This document shows positions 35,022-44,469 of a stretch of 64,000 bases of DNA, in pieces (positions within the stretch are counted from its first letter, which is position 1; every line of letters starts with the position of its first letter). The stretch is from UKL13-3 sp964392775. GTDB taxonomy: Bacteria; Bacteroidota; Bacteroidia; UKL13-3. The stretch spans positions 1 to 64,000 of the forward strand of contig CAYMRD010000002.1 of the NCBI GenBank assembly GCA_964392775.1. The letters are read 5' to 3'. A program made the position numbers and the translations under genes. The notes below the pieces were generated by a model. It had not been told where the DNA came from. It saw only the letters and a list, made by a program, of their open reading frames with translations, and made no database searches.

Positions 35022-36956
35022 ATGCCGCATCAGCACCGATACATTACATTGGGTTTATTGTTTTTAACGGCAGCGCTGATGCTGCTGAATGTGTTTTGCG
35101 GCAACAGCAAACAACCGGAATCCCAATATCTGAACCATGAGGATTCGGTAAAGTATGTTGGCATTGAAACCTGCCGAAGTTGTCACAACGATATTTACCA
35201 GAGTTTTATTCAAACCGGAATGGGCCAGAGTTTTGAGCTGGCAACCCGGGCCAAAAGTGCTGCCGACTTTTCAAAAAAACATGTGGTATATGATCGTTTT
35301 AATGATATGTATTACAAGCCTTGGTGGAAAGGAGACTCAATGTTTGTGACCGAGTTTAGGCTCAAAGGAAAAGATACCATTTACCAGCGCAGCGAACATG
35401 TTGATTATATCATCGGGTCGGGACAACATACCAACTCACACCTGATGAATGTAAATGGATATGTGTATCAGTTACCACTTACATGGTATGCTCAAAAAGG
35501 ACAGTGGGATTTACCACCGGGTTTTGAAGATGGGCGCAATGTGCGTTTTGACCGTTCCATTGGTTTTGAGTGCATGAGTTGTCACAACGCCATGCCAGCG
35601 ATGGAAGAACATTCAGGCAATAAGTTTGTCAATATTCCGCGCGGCATTGATTGCGAACGCTGCCATGGTCCGGGTGAAGTACACGTAAAAGAAAAACTGG
35701 CAGGACATCTGGTTGACACGGTAAATGGAATAGATTATACGATTGTGAACCCGGGTAATCTTCCATGGGAACGTCAGATTGATGTTTGCCAGCGTTGCCA
35801 TTTGCAAGGCAATGCTGTATTGAAGCCCGGTAAGAAGTTTAATGACTTCCGTCCGGGAATGGATTTGTCTACCATTGTAGATATTTACATGCCTAAGTAC
35901 AAAGGCAACGAAGATGAATTTATCATGGCCTCGCATGCGCAACGTTTGCAACAGAGCAAATGTTTTTTGTCAACCGCCACCAATGGTAAATTTGCCAATA
36001 CCAAACTCACCTGCATCACCTGTCACAATCCGCATGTGAGTGTGAAGGTTACAGGTAAGCAGGTGTTTAACAATGCCTGTGCTAAATGCCATACCTCGGC
36101 AACCGATTGTAAAGAAAAAGAATCCGTTCGACTGGCTCAGCAAAACAACTGCTGGGGTTGCCACATGCCTAAATCAGGAACCATTGATATTCCCCATGTA
36201 ACGGTAACGGATCACCGCATCCGTATTCCGTTGAGCAAACAAAAGTTCAATCAGATTAAAGAGTTTGCAGGTATCTATTGCATCAACAATCCTTCATCGG
36301 ATGTGTTTACAAAAGGCAAAGCTTATCTGAATTATTTCGAAAAATTTGAAGGTGAACCAGTTTCGCTCGACTCGGCAACAGGGTTGCTGTCGGGCGAGTA
36401 TTCTATTGCAGAAACAGATTTAACGGAAGCGCGCATTCATTTGATGTATTTGCGCAGTGACTGGAATGGCATATCACGTGCGGCTCAATCACTAAAAGTA
36501 AATGATATTACGCAACCTTGGACATGTTATCGTATAGGTCAGGCCTATCATAATCAGGGAGCATTAGAACAGGCCCAAAGCTGGTATAACCGTGCGGTAG
36601 TTTTGGCTCCGGGTAATTTGGATTTTATCAATAAACAGGGAACAACCTGTATTGAATTGAACGATTTGCAAAAAGGAATAAATATACTGGAACATTCGTT
36701 GTCCTTAAATCCGAAACAACCGGATGCGTGGACCAATCTGGGTTTTGCATATTTGCAGCAAGGAAATTCGGCACAAGCCATTGCTTGCTACAACAAGGCA
36801 TTGGCTTTAAATCCCGATTTTGAACAGGCGTTGCTCAACAAAGCAGGTTGGTTTCATTTCACAGGAAACAATGCGGAAGCGCGAAAGTGTTTACAACAGA
36901 TTCTCAAACGAAATCCTTCAAATACACAAGTCAAACAATTGCTGCAACAGTTATAA
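35022..36956 (+). CDS. Multiheme cytochrome c with C-terminal TPR repeats
   Basis: A 644-residue exported electron-transfer protein. A hydrophobic N-terminal segment (8-25) is a signal or anchor. Seven CxxCH heme sites are visible: CRSCH (51-55), then CMSCH, CERCH, CQRCH, CITCH, CAKCH and CWGCH, which resembles the cytochrome c-554 type. Residues about 500-640 form tetratricopeptide repeats (for example PDAWTNLGFAYLQQGNSAQA), probably a docking surface. The redox partner and substrate cannot be read from the sequence. It starts at ATG 35022, five bases after a TATTTTG box, and is followed one base later by mltG, which it likely leads as an operon. Confidence 0.9.
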   Translation: MPHQHRYITLGLLFLTAALMLLNVFCGNSKQPESQYLNHEDSVKYVGIETCRSCHNDIYQSFIQTGMGQSFELATRAKSAADFSKKHVVYDRFNDMYYKPWWKGDSMFVTEFRLKGKDTIYQRSEHVDYIIGSGQHTNSHLMNVNGYVYQLPLTWYAQKGQWDLPPGFEDGRNVRFDRSIGFECMSCHNAMPAMEEHSGNKFVNIPRGIDCERCHGPGEVHVKEKLAGHLVDTVNGIDYTIVNPGNLPWERQIDVCQRCHLQGNAVLKPGKKFNDFRPGMDLSTIVDIYMPKYKGNEDEFIMASHAQRLQQSKCFLSTATNGKFANTKLTCITCHNPHVSVKVTGKQVFNNACAKCHTSATDCKEKESVRLAQQNNCWGCHMPKSGTIDIPHVTVTDHRIRIPLSKQKFNQIKEFAGIYCINNPSSDVFTKGKAYLNYFEKFEGEPVSLDSATGLLSGEYSIAETDLTEARIHLMYLRSDWNGISRAAQSLKVNDITQPWTCYRIGQAYHNQGALEQAQSWYNRAVVLAPGNLDFINKQGTTCIELNDLQKGINILEHSLSLNPKQPDAWTNLGFAYLQQGNSAQAIACYNKALALNPDFEQALLNKAGWFHFTGNNAEARKCLQQILKRNPSNTQVKQLLQQL

Positions 36957-36957
36957 G

Positions 36958-38007
36958 ATGGTTACAAAAAAGAAATCGGTTCACAAAGTGAGGAACATTA
37001 TTATGGTGGTATTGCTGCTGTTTGTAATCAGTGTTTCGCTCAAAATATATGAAGATGTGTTTGCATCTAATATTGATTTGCAGGAAGGAAAAGTAGCTTA
37101 TCTTTACGTAGGAACCCGGTTGACACTGGACGAGAATGTACAAAAATGGGAGTCGTATGGTTTTGTCAAGCATGTTTCAACCTTTACCCGCCTGATTCGA
37201 TGGCTGGGATTCGAGCATAAATTAAAACCCGGCCGCTACGAAGTGCAGGCAGGAGTGAGCAACTACGAGTTGATTAAGATGATGGCAGGCGGCCATCAGC
37301 AACCTTTTGATATTGTGTTTAAGTATGCCGAACGCAAAACTGATTTAGCCGGATTTTGGAGTCAGCAACTGGAAGCAGATAGTGCAGAACTGTTGAGCTT
37401 GCTCAATGATACCAGTTTGTTTTCGGACATTGGACTGGATACGCTCAACTCAGTTTTGGTATTTGTGCCCAATACCTATAATTTTTTCTGGAACACACCT
37501 GCCGAAGATTTATTGCTTCGCATGAAAAAGGAATACCAGTTGTTTTGGAATGATGAGCGCAAAGCAAAAGCGTCAATGCTAAAGCTCACACCGCAACAGG
37601 TAGCGGTACTGGCCTCCATTGTGCAAAAGGAAACCTATCAAAAAGCGGAAATGCCAACGGTGGCCGGGGTGTATTACAACCGTTTGCAAAAGGGAATGCC
37701 TTTTCAGGCCGATCCCACCATTTTGTATGCAGTGAATGATAAAAGCATCAGGCGGGTATCGGGAGCCATGCTCAAAATAGAGTCGCCCTATAATACGTAT
37801 ACCCATAAAGGATTAATTCCCGGACCCATTTGTGTGCCTTCTGTTCATGCTATGGATGCCGTATTGAACCTGAAAAAACACAATTATATTTATTTCTGTG
37901 CCCGCGAAGATTTTTCAGGTTTCCACAATTTCGCTTCCTCATTTGCTCAGCATCAGGTGAATGCACGTAAATATCAACGTGCATTAAATCGAAGAGGGAT
38001 TCACTAA
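36958..38007 (+). CDS. mltG: Endolytic peptidoglycan transglycosylase MltG
   Basis: Cuts nascent glycan strands in the periplasm and sets their length. The 349-residue protein has one N-terminal transmembrane segment (about 14-33), a LysM-like region (FKYAERKTDL near 122) and the YceG/MltG catalytic core: LASIVQKETY with the catalytic glutamate at Glu225, then VAGVYYNRL, FQADPTILYA and SPYNTYTHKGLIPGPI. All key residues are intact. The frame is open upstream into the cytochrome gene; ATG 36958, one base after its stop, gives the expected N terminus. Overlapping or abutting genes suggest an operon with the cytochrome gene. Confidence 0.95.
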   Translation: MVTKKKSVHKVRNIIMVVLLLFVISVSLKIYEDVFASNIDLQEGKVAYLYVGTRLTLDENVQKWESYGFVKHVSTFTRLIRWLGFEHKLKPGRYEVQAGVSNYELIKMMAGGHQQPFDIVFKYAERKTDLAGFWSQQLEADSAELLSLLNDTSLFSDIGLDTLNSVLVFVPNTYNFFWNTPAEDLLLRMKKEYQLFWNDERKAKASMLKLTPQQVAVLASIVQKETYQKAEMPTVAGVYYNRLQKGMPFQADPTILYAVNDKSIRRVSGAMLKIESPYNTYTHKGLIPGPICVPSVHAMDAVLNLKKHNYIYFCAREDFSGFHNFASSFAQHQVNARKYQRALNRRGIH

Positions 38008-38015
38008 AATTCGGA

Positions 38016-38023
38016 TATTTTTG
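38016..38023 (+). promoter_or_regulatory. -7 box abutting the sulfatase-family gene
   Basis: TATTTTTG is a perfect TAnnTTTG box ending seven bases before ATG 38031, which would leave at most a few leader bases. This favours ATG 38031 over GTG 38028. Confidence 0.5.
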
Positions 38024-38030
38024 TGGGGTG

Positions 38031-39878
38031 ATGCGATATGTTTTAAGTGTTGCGAGAATCCTCCTGTATTGGTATCTGCTGTTTGTGGTGGGCCGGATTA
38101 TTTTTCTGGTTTCCAATCATAATCAGTTGTTGGGTGCTGCATTTTCGGATGTGATGTTCGCGTTTAGCTATGGCTTCAGGCTTGATTTGTCGATGGCCTG
38201 TTACCTCACTGTTTTGCCATTGATGTTTTTGGTGGCTTCGTGTTACTTCAAACCGCATTGGGTTTTTAAAGCGATTCAGCATGTTTATTATATAAGTCTT
38301 ACGAGCATTCTACTTTTTGTAACACTGGCCGATGCTGAGCTGTACAAACACTGGGGACAAAAGCTCAATGCCTATGCCGCATCGTTTGCCAAATTTCCCA
38401 AAGAGATGCTGGTGTTTTCAACGGGTGGTCCCATCGTACCCCTGGTTTTGTCTCTTATTATATTGCTTGGGGTTGTAATCGTTACCTATAAAAATGTGCT
38501 GCCCGGTTTTGAGAATGCACAAGAACGTTGGTGGAAACCAATCGTGGTATTTGTAGTGGCTGTTCCGCTTTTATTTCTGGGTATTCGCGGAGGATGGGGC
38601 AAAGCCGCCATCAACCAAAGTTCTGCTTTTTATTCGCCACAGTTGATGCTCAACCATGCCGCGGTGAATACCTGCTGGAACCTGATGGCTTCACTCATTG
38701 ATAATCCGGAGGAAACAAATACCAATCCGTATGCGTTCACCGATGAAACACAGGCCAAAACCTTGCTCGACTCTTTGTCGTTTCAACCGTTGGGAAGCAA
38801 ACAATTATTCAATACTCCAACACCCAATATTGTATTTATTGTACTGGAAGGATGGACAGCCGATGTGATTGAACCCTTGGGGGGCGAATCGGATGTGACA
38901 CCTCATCTGAATGCACTTGCGCAAAACGGATTGTTGTATACAAACTTTTTTGCCAATGGTAATCGTACCGATAAAGGACTGGCATCCATCATCAGTTCGC
39001 AACCGTCACTGGCGCATAGCTCCATCATCAACAATATTCAAAAGTTTACCTCGCTGCCATCGGTTTCGGCCGAGTTGGTGAAGCTTGGATACAATACTTC
39101 GTTTTATTATGGTGGAGCTTCGGAGTTTGCCAATATGAAAGGGTATTGGCTCAGCGCGGGGTATCAGCAGATTGTTGATCTGAATGATTTTGCATTCGAT
39201 AAACGCAATGCCGAATGGGGTGTGCATGATGATGTATTGTGGGCAGAAACCCTTCAACGTTTAGGTAAAAGCCAATCACCATTTTTTGCAACGGTATTAA
39301 CACTCAGCAGTCACGAACCTTTCAAGGTACCTCACCAAAGCCAATTTAAGGGTACAGATGATGCCGACTTATACCGCAATGCTGTTCATTTTTCGGATGA
39401 AAGTTTGGGGGCGTTTTTTGAAGCAGCAGCTCAACAACCGTGGTATGCTAACACGGTATTCTTTATTCTGTCGGATCACGGACATCAATGGCCTAAAAAT
39501 CGTGCAGCATACGATCCCGAACGTTTTCATATTCCCTTGTTGATTGTTGGTGGTGCCTTGAAAGAAGAGTATTGTGGCCAACAGGATTCCGCCATTGCTT
39601 GTCAGGTAGACTTGGCAGCGGCAGTATTGTCGCAGTTCTCAATGTCTTCATCTTCGTTCACTTGGAGCCGCAACTTTTTGGACTCAGCTTATATTCCTTT
39701 TGCAACTTATGTATACAATGATGGAATTGGTTTGGTGAAACCACAGGCGCGTATCGTATATGATCAGGAAAGCAAACAACGCATCATTAGTCAGGGAAAT
39801 GATACTGTTTGGCAGGAGATGGAACAACAAGCCCGTGCTTACGAGCAATTGTATTTTGAAGAATATAGGAAACGCTAA
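38031..39878 (+). CDS. LtaS-like sulfatase-family membrane protein
   Basis: A 615-residue protein with about five N-terminal transmembrane segments (residues 1-195) and an alkaline-phosphatase-superfamily domain facing the periplasm (about 260-600). Catalytic-domain marks are PNIVFIVLEGWTADV (metal-binding Glu), the presumed threonine nucleophile in NGNRTDKGL, SSHEPF and LSDHGHQWP. Relatives include lipoteichoic-acid synthase and phosphoethanolamine/phosphoglycerol transferases; in a Gram-negative bacterium, transfer of a phosphoglycerol-type group to a glycan or lipid is the more likely reaction. The substrate is not predictable. It precedes the MFS gene by two bases, suggesting an operon. 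Confidence 0.85.
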   Translation: MRYVLSVARILLYWYLLFVVGRIIFLVSNHNQLLGAAFSDVMFAFSYGFRLDLSMACYLTVLPLMFLVASCYFKPHWVFKAIQHVYYISLTSILLFVTLADAELYKHWGQKLNAYAASFAKFPKEMLVFSTGGPIVPLVLSLIILLGVVIVTYKNVLPGFENAQERWWKPIVVFVVAVPLLFLGIRGGWGKAAINQSSAFYSPQLMLNHAAVNTCWNLMASLIDNPEETNTNPYAFTDETQAKTLLDSLSFQPLGSKQLFNTPTPNIVFIVLEGWTADVIEPLGGESDVTPHLNALAQNGLLYTNFFANGNRTDKGLASIISSQPSLAHSSIINNIQKFTSLPSVSAELVKLGYNTSFYYGGASEFANMKGYWLSAGYQQIVDLNDFAFDKRNAEWGVHDDVLWAETLQRLGKSQSPFFATVLTLSSHEPFKVPHQSQFKGTDDADLYRNAVHFSDESLGAFFEAAAQQPWYANTVFFILSDHGHQWPKNRAAYDPERFHIPLLIVGGALKEEYCGQQDSAIACQVDLAAAVLSQFSMSSSSFTWSRNFLDSAYIPFATYVYNDGIGLVKPQARIVYDQESKQRIISQGNDTVWQEMEQQARAYEQLYFEEYRKR

Positions 39879-39880
39879 AC

Positions 39881-41134
39881 ATGTCGTCACGTAAAGAAAC
39901 CTTACAGCTACTGGCTAATAGAGAGTTTAGCTTTTTTCTGGCTACCCGTGTATTGTTAACCATTGCCTTGCAAATACAAGCAGTGGTGGTAGGCTGGCAA
40001 GTGTATAAGCTCACCAAAGATCCATTTTCATTGGGATTGATTGGGTTGGCCGAAGCCATCCCTGCATTGAGCATTGCCTTGTATGCGGGCCATGTGGCCG
40101 ATATCAGCAACAAACGAAATATTTTATTGAAGAGTTTGTTGTGTATGGTGGCTTGTTCGGTTGGACTGCTGGTGGTGACGATGGATGATTTTGTGATTGG
40201 CATTGGTTCTTTGTATAGCATTCGTGGCATGTACTTCTTTATTTTTATGAGTGGTTTTGCCCGCGGATTTTTTTCGCCCACAGCTTTTGCATTTTTGTTT
40301 CAATTGGTTCCTAAAGAGATGTTGCCCAAAGCATCTACCTTAAACAGTTCGGCTTGGCAAATTGCGGCTATCATTGGTCCGGCCTTAGGTGGATTGTTGT
40401 TTGCAGCCATTGGTATCACTTATACATTTTGGTGTGTACTCTGTTTTTCGGTTTTGGCATTGTTTGCCTTGATGCAAATCAAACCCAAACCCATCACCGT
40501 TAAAGATACCAAAGAAGCGATCTCCATTCGTTTGAAAGAAGGCATCAGATATGTGTTTGACAACAAGGTTATTTTAAATGCCATCTCTCTCGATTTGTTT
40601 GCCGTATTGTTTGGCGGAGCCGTGGCTTTATTACCGGTTTTTGCAGATGAGATATTGATGGTTGGTCCGCAAGGACTTGGACTGATGCGTGCAGCGCCAT
40701 CACTGGGAGCCAGCATCACCATAATCTGGTTATCGGTGCGCAGCCAGATTCAAAAACCGGGTGTGGTATTATTGTATTGTGTGGCGGCCTTCGGTTTATG
40801 TATGATTGGTTTTGCATTATCTACAAGCTTATATGTTTCGCTGGTATTGCTGTTTTTGAGCGGAGCCTTCGATAGTGTGAGCGTGGTGATTCGCGGCAAT
40901 ATTCTTCAAATCGAAACACCCGACCACATGCGCGGACGCGTATCGGCTGTGAATACCATGTTCATTGGTTCGTCCAATGAGATTGGAGCGTTTGAAAGTG
41001 GACTGGCAGCACGATTGCTCGGTACAGTTTCATCCGTGGTATTTGGTGGAACCATGACGTTATTGGTGGTTGGATTCACTTCCTTAAAAGCTAAAAAATT
41101 AAAAGATTTCAGATATACCCATGTACGACAGTAA
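39881..41134 (+). CDS. MFS transporter
   Basis: A 417-residue polytopic membrane protein of the major facilitator superfamily with about 12 predicted hydrophobic segments. The pattern (VVGWQVYKLTKDPFSLGLIGLAEAIPAL and GHVADISNKRNIL, a loop 2-3 signature variant) matches the EntS/MFS_3-like exporter group. Substrate is unknown; these are usually drug, siderophore or metabolite exporters. It follows the sulfatase-family gene by two bases, and its last 14 bases overlap the start of tex, so the three genes look co-transcribed. Confidence 0.85.
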   Translation: MSSRKETLQLLANREFSFFLATRVLLTIALQIQAVVVGWQVYKLTKDPFSLGLIGLAEAIPALSIALYAGHVADISNKRNILLKSLLCMVACSVGLLVVTMDDFVIGIGSLYSIRGMYFFIFMSGFARGFFSPTAFAFLFQLVPKEMLPKASTLNSSAWQIAAIIGPALGGLLFAAIGITYTFWCVLCFSVLALFALMQIKPKPITVKDTKEAISIRLKEGIRYVFDNKVILNAISLDLFAVLFGGAVALLPVFADEILMVGPQGLGLMRAAPSLGASITIIWLSVRSQIQKPGVVLLYCVAAFGLCMIGFALSTSLYVSLVLLFLSGAFDSVSVVIRGNILQIETPDHMRGRVSAVNTMFIGSSNEIGAFESGLAARLLGTVSSVVFGGTMTLLVVGFTSLKAKKLKDFRYTHVRQ

Positions 41135-43247
41135 GATTTTTACCCTTATCGCCAATGAGATTGGCATCACCCACAAACAAGTTATTTCAACAGCACAGTT
41201 ATTAGATGAAGGTTCAACCGTTCCTTTTATCTCGCGTTACCGTAAAGAAGCCACACAAGGTTTGGATGAGGTGGCGATTGATCGGGTAAAACGGTTGACC
41301 GAAAAATACCGGGAGCTGGAGCAGCGCAAAAAATATATTCTCGACACTATTCGGGAACAGGAAAAGTTGACACCCGAGCTGGAGCATACTATCAATGCTT
41401 GCTGGGATTCACTTGAGCTTGAGGATTTGTATTTACCGTATAAGCCGAAACGAAAAACACGTGCAACAGTTGCCCGCGAAAATGGCTTGGAACCATTGAC
41501 CGACTGGTTGATGCAGGAGCTTAATGCCGATGTTGAAGCAGAGGCCGCCAAATACCTGAACGATAAGGTAAAAACTGTGGAGGATGCCCTCGAAGGGGCT
41601 CGTGATATTATTGCCGAACGTATCAACGAGGATGCTCAGGTACGCTCAATGGCGCGTAATCAGTTTGAGCGTTTTGCTTTTATCTCATCAAAGGTTTATA
41701 AAAGCAAACAAGCCGAAGCGGCCAAATACCTCGATTATTTTGAGTTCAGTGAGGCCCTGCGTAAATGCCCGTCACACCGTTTGTTGGCAATGTTCCGTGG
41801 TGAAGATGAAGGGTTTTTAAAGATTACCATCGCGCCTGATGAAGATATTGTACTCGATAAAATTGACGAGTTATACATCAAACGCAATACGGCTGCAAGC
41901 AAACAAATTTCGGAAGCCATCACTGATTGTTATGATCGTTTATTGTCTCCATCAATTGAAAATGAATTTCGTACTTTGGCCAAAGACAAGGCCGATGATG
42001 AAGCGATTTTGGTATTTGCCGAAAATTTACGTCAGTTGTTGCTCTCGGCTCCTCTGGGTAGCAAACGTATTCTTGCACTTGACCCGGGATTCCGTTCGGG
42101 ATGTAAAGTGGTTTGCTTAAACAAAGAAGGTGCTTTATTGGCCGATGAAATCATTTACCCGCACGAACCTCAACGGGATATTGCCGGTTCTATGGTTGCG
42201 ATTAAACGCCTGGTTGATAAACACGATGTGGAAGCCATTGCTATTGGTAACGGAACTGCCGGACGTGAAACGGAAGAACTTGTGCGAAGCATTACGTTCT
42301 CAAAACCGGTTGAGATATTTATGGTGAACGAAAGTGGTGCTTCGGTATATTCGGCTTCGGATGTGGCACGCGAGGAGTTTCCGGATAAAGATGTAACAGT
42401 GCGTGGAGCGGTGTCGATTGGTCGCAGGTTGGCCGACCCATTGGCTGAGTTGGTGAAGATCGATCCTAAATCCATTGGTGTTGGACAGTACCAACACGAT
42501 GTACACCAAATTAAATTAAAGCGTTCGCTGGATACTGTTGTAGAGAGTTGTGTAAATACGGTTGGTGTGAACCTTAATACAGCCAGCAAAAGTTTGCTCA
42601 CGTATGTATCGGGTTTAGGTCCAACCATCGCCCAAAATATCATCACTTACCGGAATGAAAACGGTGCGTTTAAAAGCAGAGCACAACTTAAAAAGGTTTC
42701 ACGTTTGGGTGAGAAAGCATTTGAACAATGTGCCGGATTTTTGCGCATCCCTCAGGCTAAAAACGCATTGGACAATAGTGCGGTGCATCCCGAGAGTTAT
42801 GGAATTGTAGAGCAAATGGCCAAAGACCTCAACTGTACCGTTGCCGATTTGATTGCTCAGGAATCGTTGCGCAAACAAATTGATGCAAAAAAATATGTAA
42901 CCGACAAGGCAGGTTTGCCAACCATCAACGATATTTTAAAAGAGCTGGCTAAACCCGGACGAGATCCGCGTGAGCAGCTCAAGGCTTTTGAGTTTGCCAA
43001 TGTGAAGAAACCCGAAGACTTAACTGCAGGTATGGTGTTACCGGGTATCGTTACCAATATTACCAAGTTTGGCTGTTTTGTGGATGTAGGAGTGAAGCAG
43101 GATGGCATGGTGCATATTTCACAACTGGCCAACAAGTTTGTGAACGACCCGAATGAAGTAGTGAAACTGCAACAACATGTACAGGTAAAAGTGATGGAGG
43201 TCGATCTGGCCCGCAAGCGTATCAGCCTTTCGATGAAAGAAGTATAA
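41121..43247 (+). CDS. tex: Tex family RNA-binding transcription accessory protein
   Basis: A 708-residue nucleic-acid-binding protein related to yeast Spt6. Domains in order: N-terminal Tex helices with SRYRKEATQGLDEV (about 32-45), the YqgF/RNase H-like domain (ALDPGFRSGCKVV, about 318), helix-hairpin-helix (VNLNTASKSLLTYVSGL) and a C-terminal S1 RNA-binding domain (VTNITKFGCFVDVG to the end). It is thought to act in transcription or RNA stability; the precise role in Bacteroidota is open. Full length. It starts inside the MFS gene with a 14-base overlap. Confidence 0.95.
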   Translation: MYDSKIFTLIANEIGITHKQVISTAQLLDEGSTVPFISRYRKEATQGLDEVAIDRVKRLTEKYRELEQRKKYILDTIREQEKLTPELEHTINACWDSLELEDLYLPYKPKRKTRATVARENGLEPLTDWLMQELNADVEAEAAKYLNDKVKTVEDALEGARDIIAERINEDAQVRSMARNQFERFAFISSKVYKSKQAEAAKYLDYFEFSEALRKCPSHRLLAMFRGEDEGFLKITIAPDEDIVLDKIDELYIKRNTAASKQISEAITDCYDRLLSPSIENEFRTLAKDKADDEAILVFAENLRQLLLSAPLGSKRILALDPGFRSGCKVVCLNKEGALLADEIIYPHEPQRDIAGSMVAIKRLVDKHDVEAIAIGNGTAGRETEELVRSITFSKPVEIFMVNESGASVYSASDVAREEFPDKDVTVRGAVSIGRRLADPLAELVKIDPKSIGVGQYQHDVHQIKLKRSLDTVVESCVNTVGVNLNTASKSLLTYVSGLGPTIAQNIITYRNENGAFKSRAQLKKVSRLGEKAFEQCAGFLRIPQAKNALDNSAVHPESYGIVEQMAKDLNCTVADLIAQESLRKQIDAKKYVTDKAGLPTINDILKELAKPGRDPREQLKAFEFANVKKPEDLTAGMVLPGIVTNITKFGCFVDVGVKQDGMVHISQLANKFVNDPNEVVKLQQHVQVKVMEVDLARKRISLSMKEV

Positions 43248-43259
43248 TAAAAACTGTCT

Positions 43260-43401
43260 ATCAGGATATTGTCAACTTGCCCTCGCGCACCCCTGCCTCT
43301 GGCGGGGACCAACCGCACACTTTCTAAAAGACTTGTGCGCGGAACTCCCTTTAGGCTTAGGGGGCGGAGGATGGAAGAAGTTTAGTTGACAATATCCCGA
43401 T
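43260..43401. mobile_element. 142-base inverted-repeat (MITE-like) element
   Basis: ATCAGGATATTGTCAACT (43260-43277) is mirrored by AGTTGACAATATCCCGAT (43384-43401), 17 of 18 bases complementary. The interior has a GC-rich hairpin (CCCTGCC TCT GGCGGGG) and no reading frame. Diverged relatives lie at 9167-9290 and about 10038-10288. The element sits 17 bases before the -33 box of the RES/Xre operon. No flanking target duplication is evident. Confidence 0.6.
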
Positions 43402-43417
43402 AATCATTTAATAAAAA

Positions 43418-43448
43418 TTTGGAATACTGGACAATTGTCGTACATTTG
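43418..43448 (+). promoter_or_regulatory. Promoter and candidate operator of the RES/Xre operon
   Basis: TTTG (43418-43421), exactly 19 bases, then TACATTTG (43441-43448): a perfect Bacteroidota promoter. The spacer contains the 10-base palindrome GACAATTGTC (43430-43439), well placed for autorepression by the antitoxin. The leader is about 14 bases. Confidence 0.75.
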
Positions 43449-43468
43449 AATGACAAAAGTCTAAGTGT

Positions 43469-44002
43469 ATGAAATCCACCGGTAAACCAAGCACTCGCAA
43501 GCGCACTTCTACAAAGCTTGTCGATGAGTCATTCGATATGGTTCAGGAGCCTGTTGTTGCTTATGGCAGAGCATCCCTTGATGGGCGTGTGATGGGGTTG
43601 TTGGATGTGAAGCATTCAATACCTGCGCTTCGTTTTGATACAGATCTGATCGAGTTAATTCGTTCGGGTATTTCCAAAAAATCATTGGATCACCTCATTG
43701 CGCAAATCGGGTATTCACTCTCTGATATCGCGTCCTTATTGCACGTTTCCGATCGCAATATCCGCAGGTATACATCTGCCGAAAAATTAAACATCGAACA
43801 ATCGGAGCGTTTGGTGGAGTTAGCAAAATTATATGCTAAAGGTGAAGATGTATTTGGCTCCATCGAAACTTTTAATGAGTGGATGGATGCCAGGATACTG
43901 GCTCTGGGTAATCAAACACCTAAGTCTTTTTTAGATACCTCAATGGGTATTCAGTTAATCCATAAAGAACTTATTCGCATCGAACACGGAGTATTTGCAT
44001 AA
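43469..44002 (+). CDS. Xre/MbcA/ParS-type antitoxin of a RES toxin-antitoxin pair
   Basis: A 177-residue DNA-binding antitoxin. After a basic disordered start comes an HTH Xre-like domain (about 60-110; SLSDIASLLHVSDRNIRRYTS is the helix-turn-helix), then the Xre/MbcA/ParS toxin-binding domain (about 113-177; LAKLYAKGEDVFG and FNEWM). Such proteins neutralise their RES partner and repress their own operon by binding palindromes in the promoter; GACAATTGTC between the -33 and -7 boxes fits this. The stop overlaps the toxin start as TAATG, a translational coupling typical of these modules. Confidence 0.9.
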   Translation: MKSTGKPSTRKRTSTKLVDESFDMVQEPVVAYGRASLDGRVMGLLDVKHSIPALRFDTDLIELIRSGISKKSLDHLIAQIGYSLSDIASLLHVSDRNIRRYTSAEKLNIEQSERLVELAKLYAKGEDVFGSIETFNEWMDARILALGNQTPKSFLDTSMGIQLIHKELIRIEHGVFA

Positions 44003-44469
44003 TGAAGGTTTTTCGCATCACGTATTGCAAGTATATCTACGACCTGTCGGGTAAAGGCGCGGCAACGGCCGGAGGACGTTGGAACAGCGAGGGTGTTCAT
44101 GTTTTGTATACGGCTTCCTCGGCTTCATTGGCAATGCTCGAAACGCTGGCTCATCTAAAGAGCATGCCGGTTACGGGTTTGTGCATCACCTGTCTTGAGG
44201 TTCCGGATGAAGCATCGGCAATCATTGATGAACAGGATCTGCCTTCGGACTGGAATACTTATCCGGCTCCGGTGGTGTTGCAACGCATTGGCGACCGGCA
44301 TCTGAGGTCTAATCATTTTTTGTCGGTTCAATTGCCTTCTGCGTTATTGTCGGAAGATAAGGTTATCTTGCTCAACCCAAATCACCCCGAATTTAAACGG
44401 GTGAAAGAAGTGTATACCCGACCGCTGTCTATCGATAAACGTTTATACCAAACACATGAAAGACTTTAA
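44002..44469 (+). CDS. RES-domain toxin
   Basis: A 155-residue toxin of the RES family; studied members degrade cellular NAD and arrest growth. The eponymous residues are present: Arg26 in GGRWN, Glu47 in MLETLAH and Ser113 in LPSALL, with the nearby NPNHPEF. Length is normal and there is no frameshift, so the module looks functional. It starts at ATG 44002, overlapping the antitoxin stop, and its last 14 bases overlap the start of the START-like gene, which is unusual for a toxin-antitoxin pair. Confidence 0.9.
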   Translation: MKVFRITYCKYIYDLSGKGAATAGGRWNSEGVHVLYTASSASLAMLETLAHLKSMPVTGLCITCLEVPDEASAIIDEQDLPSDWNTYPAPVVLQRIGDRHLRSNHFLSVQLPSALLSEDKVILLNPNHPEFKRVKEVYTRPLSIDKRLYQTHERL

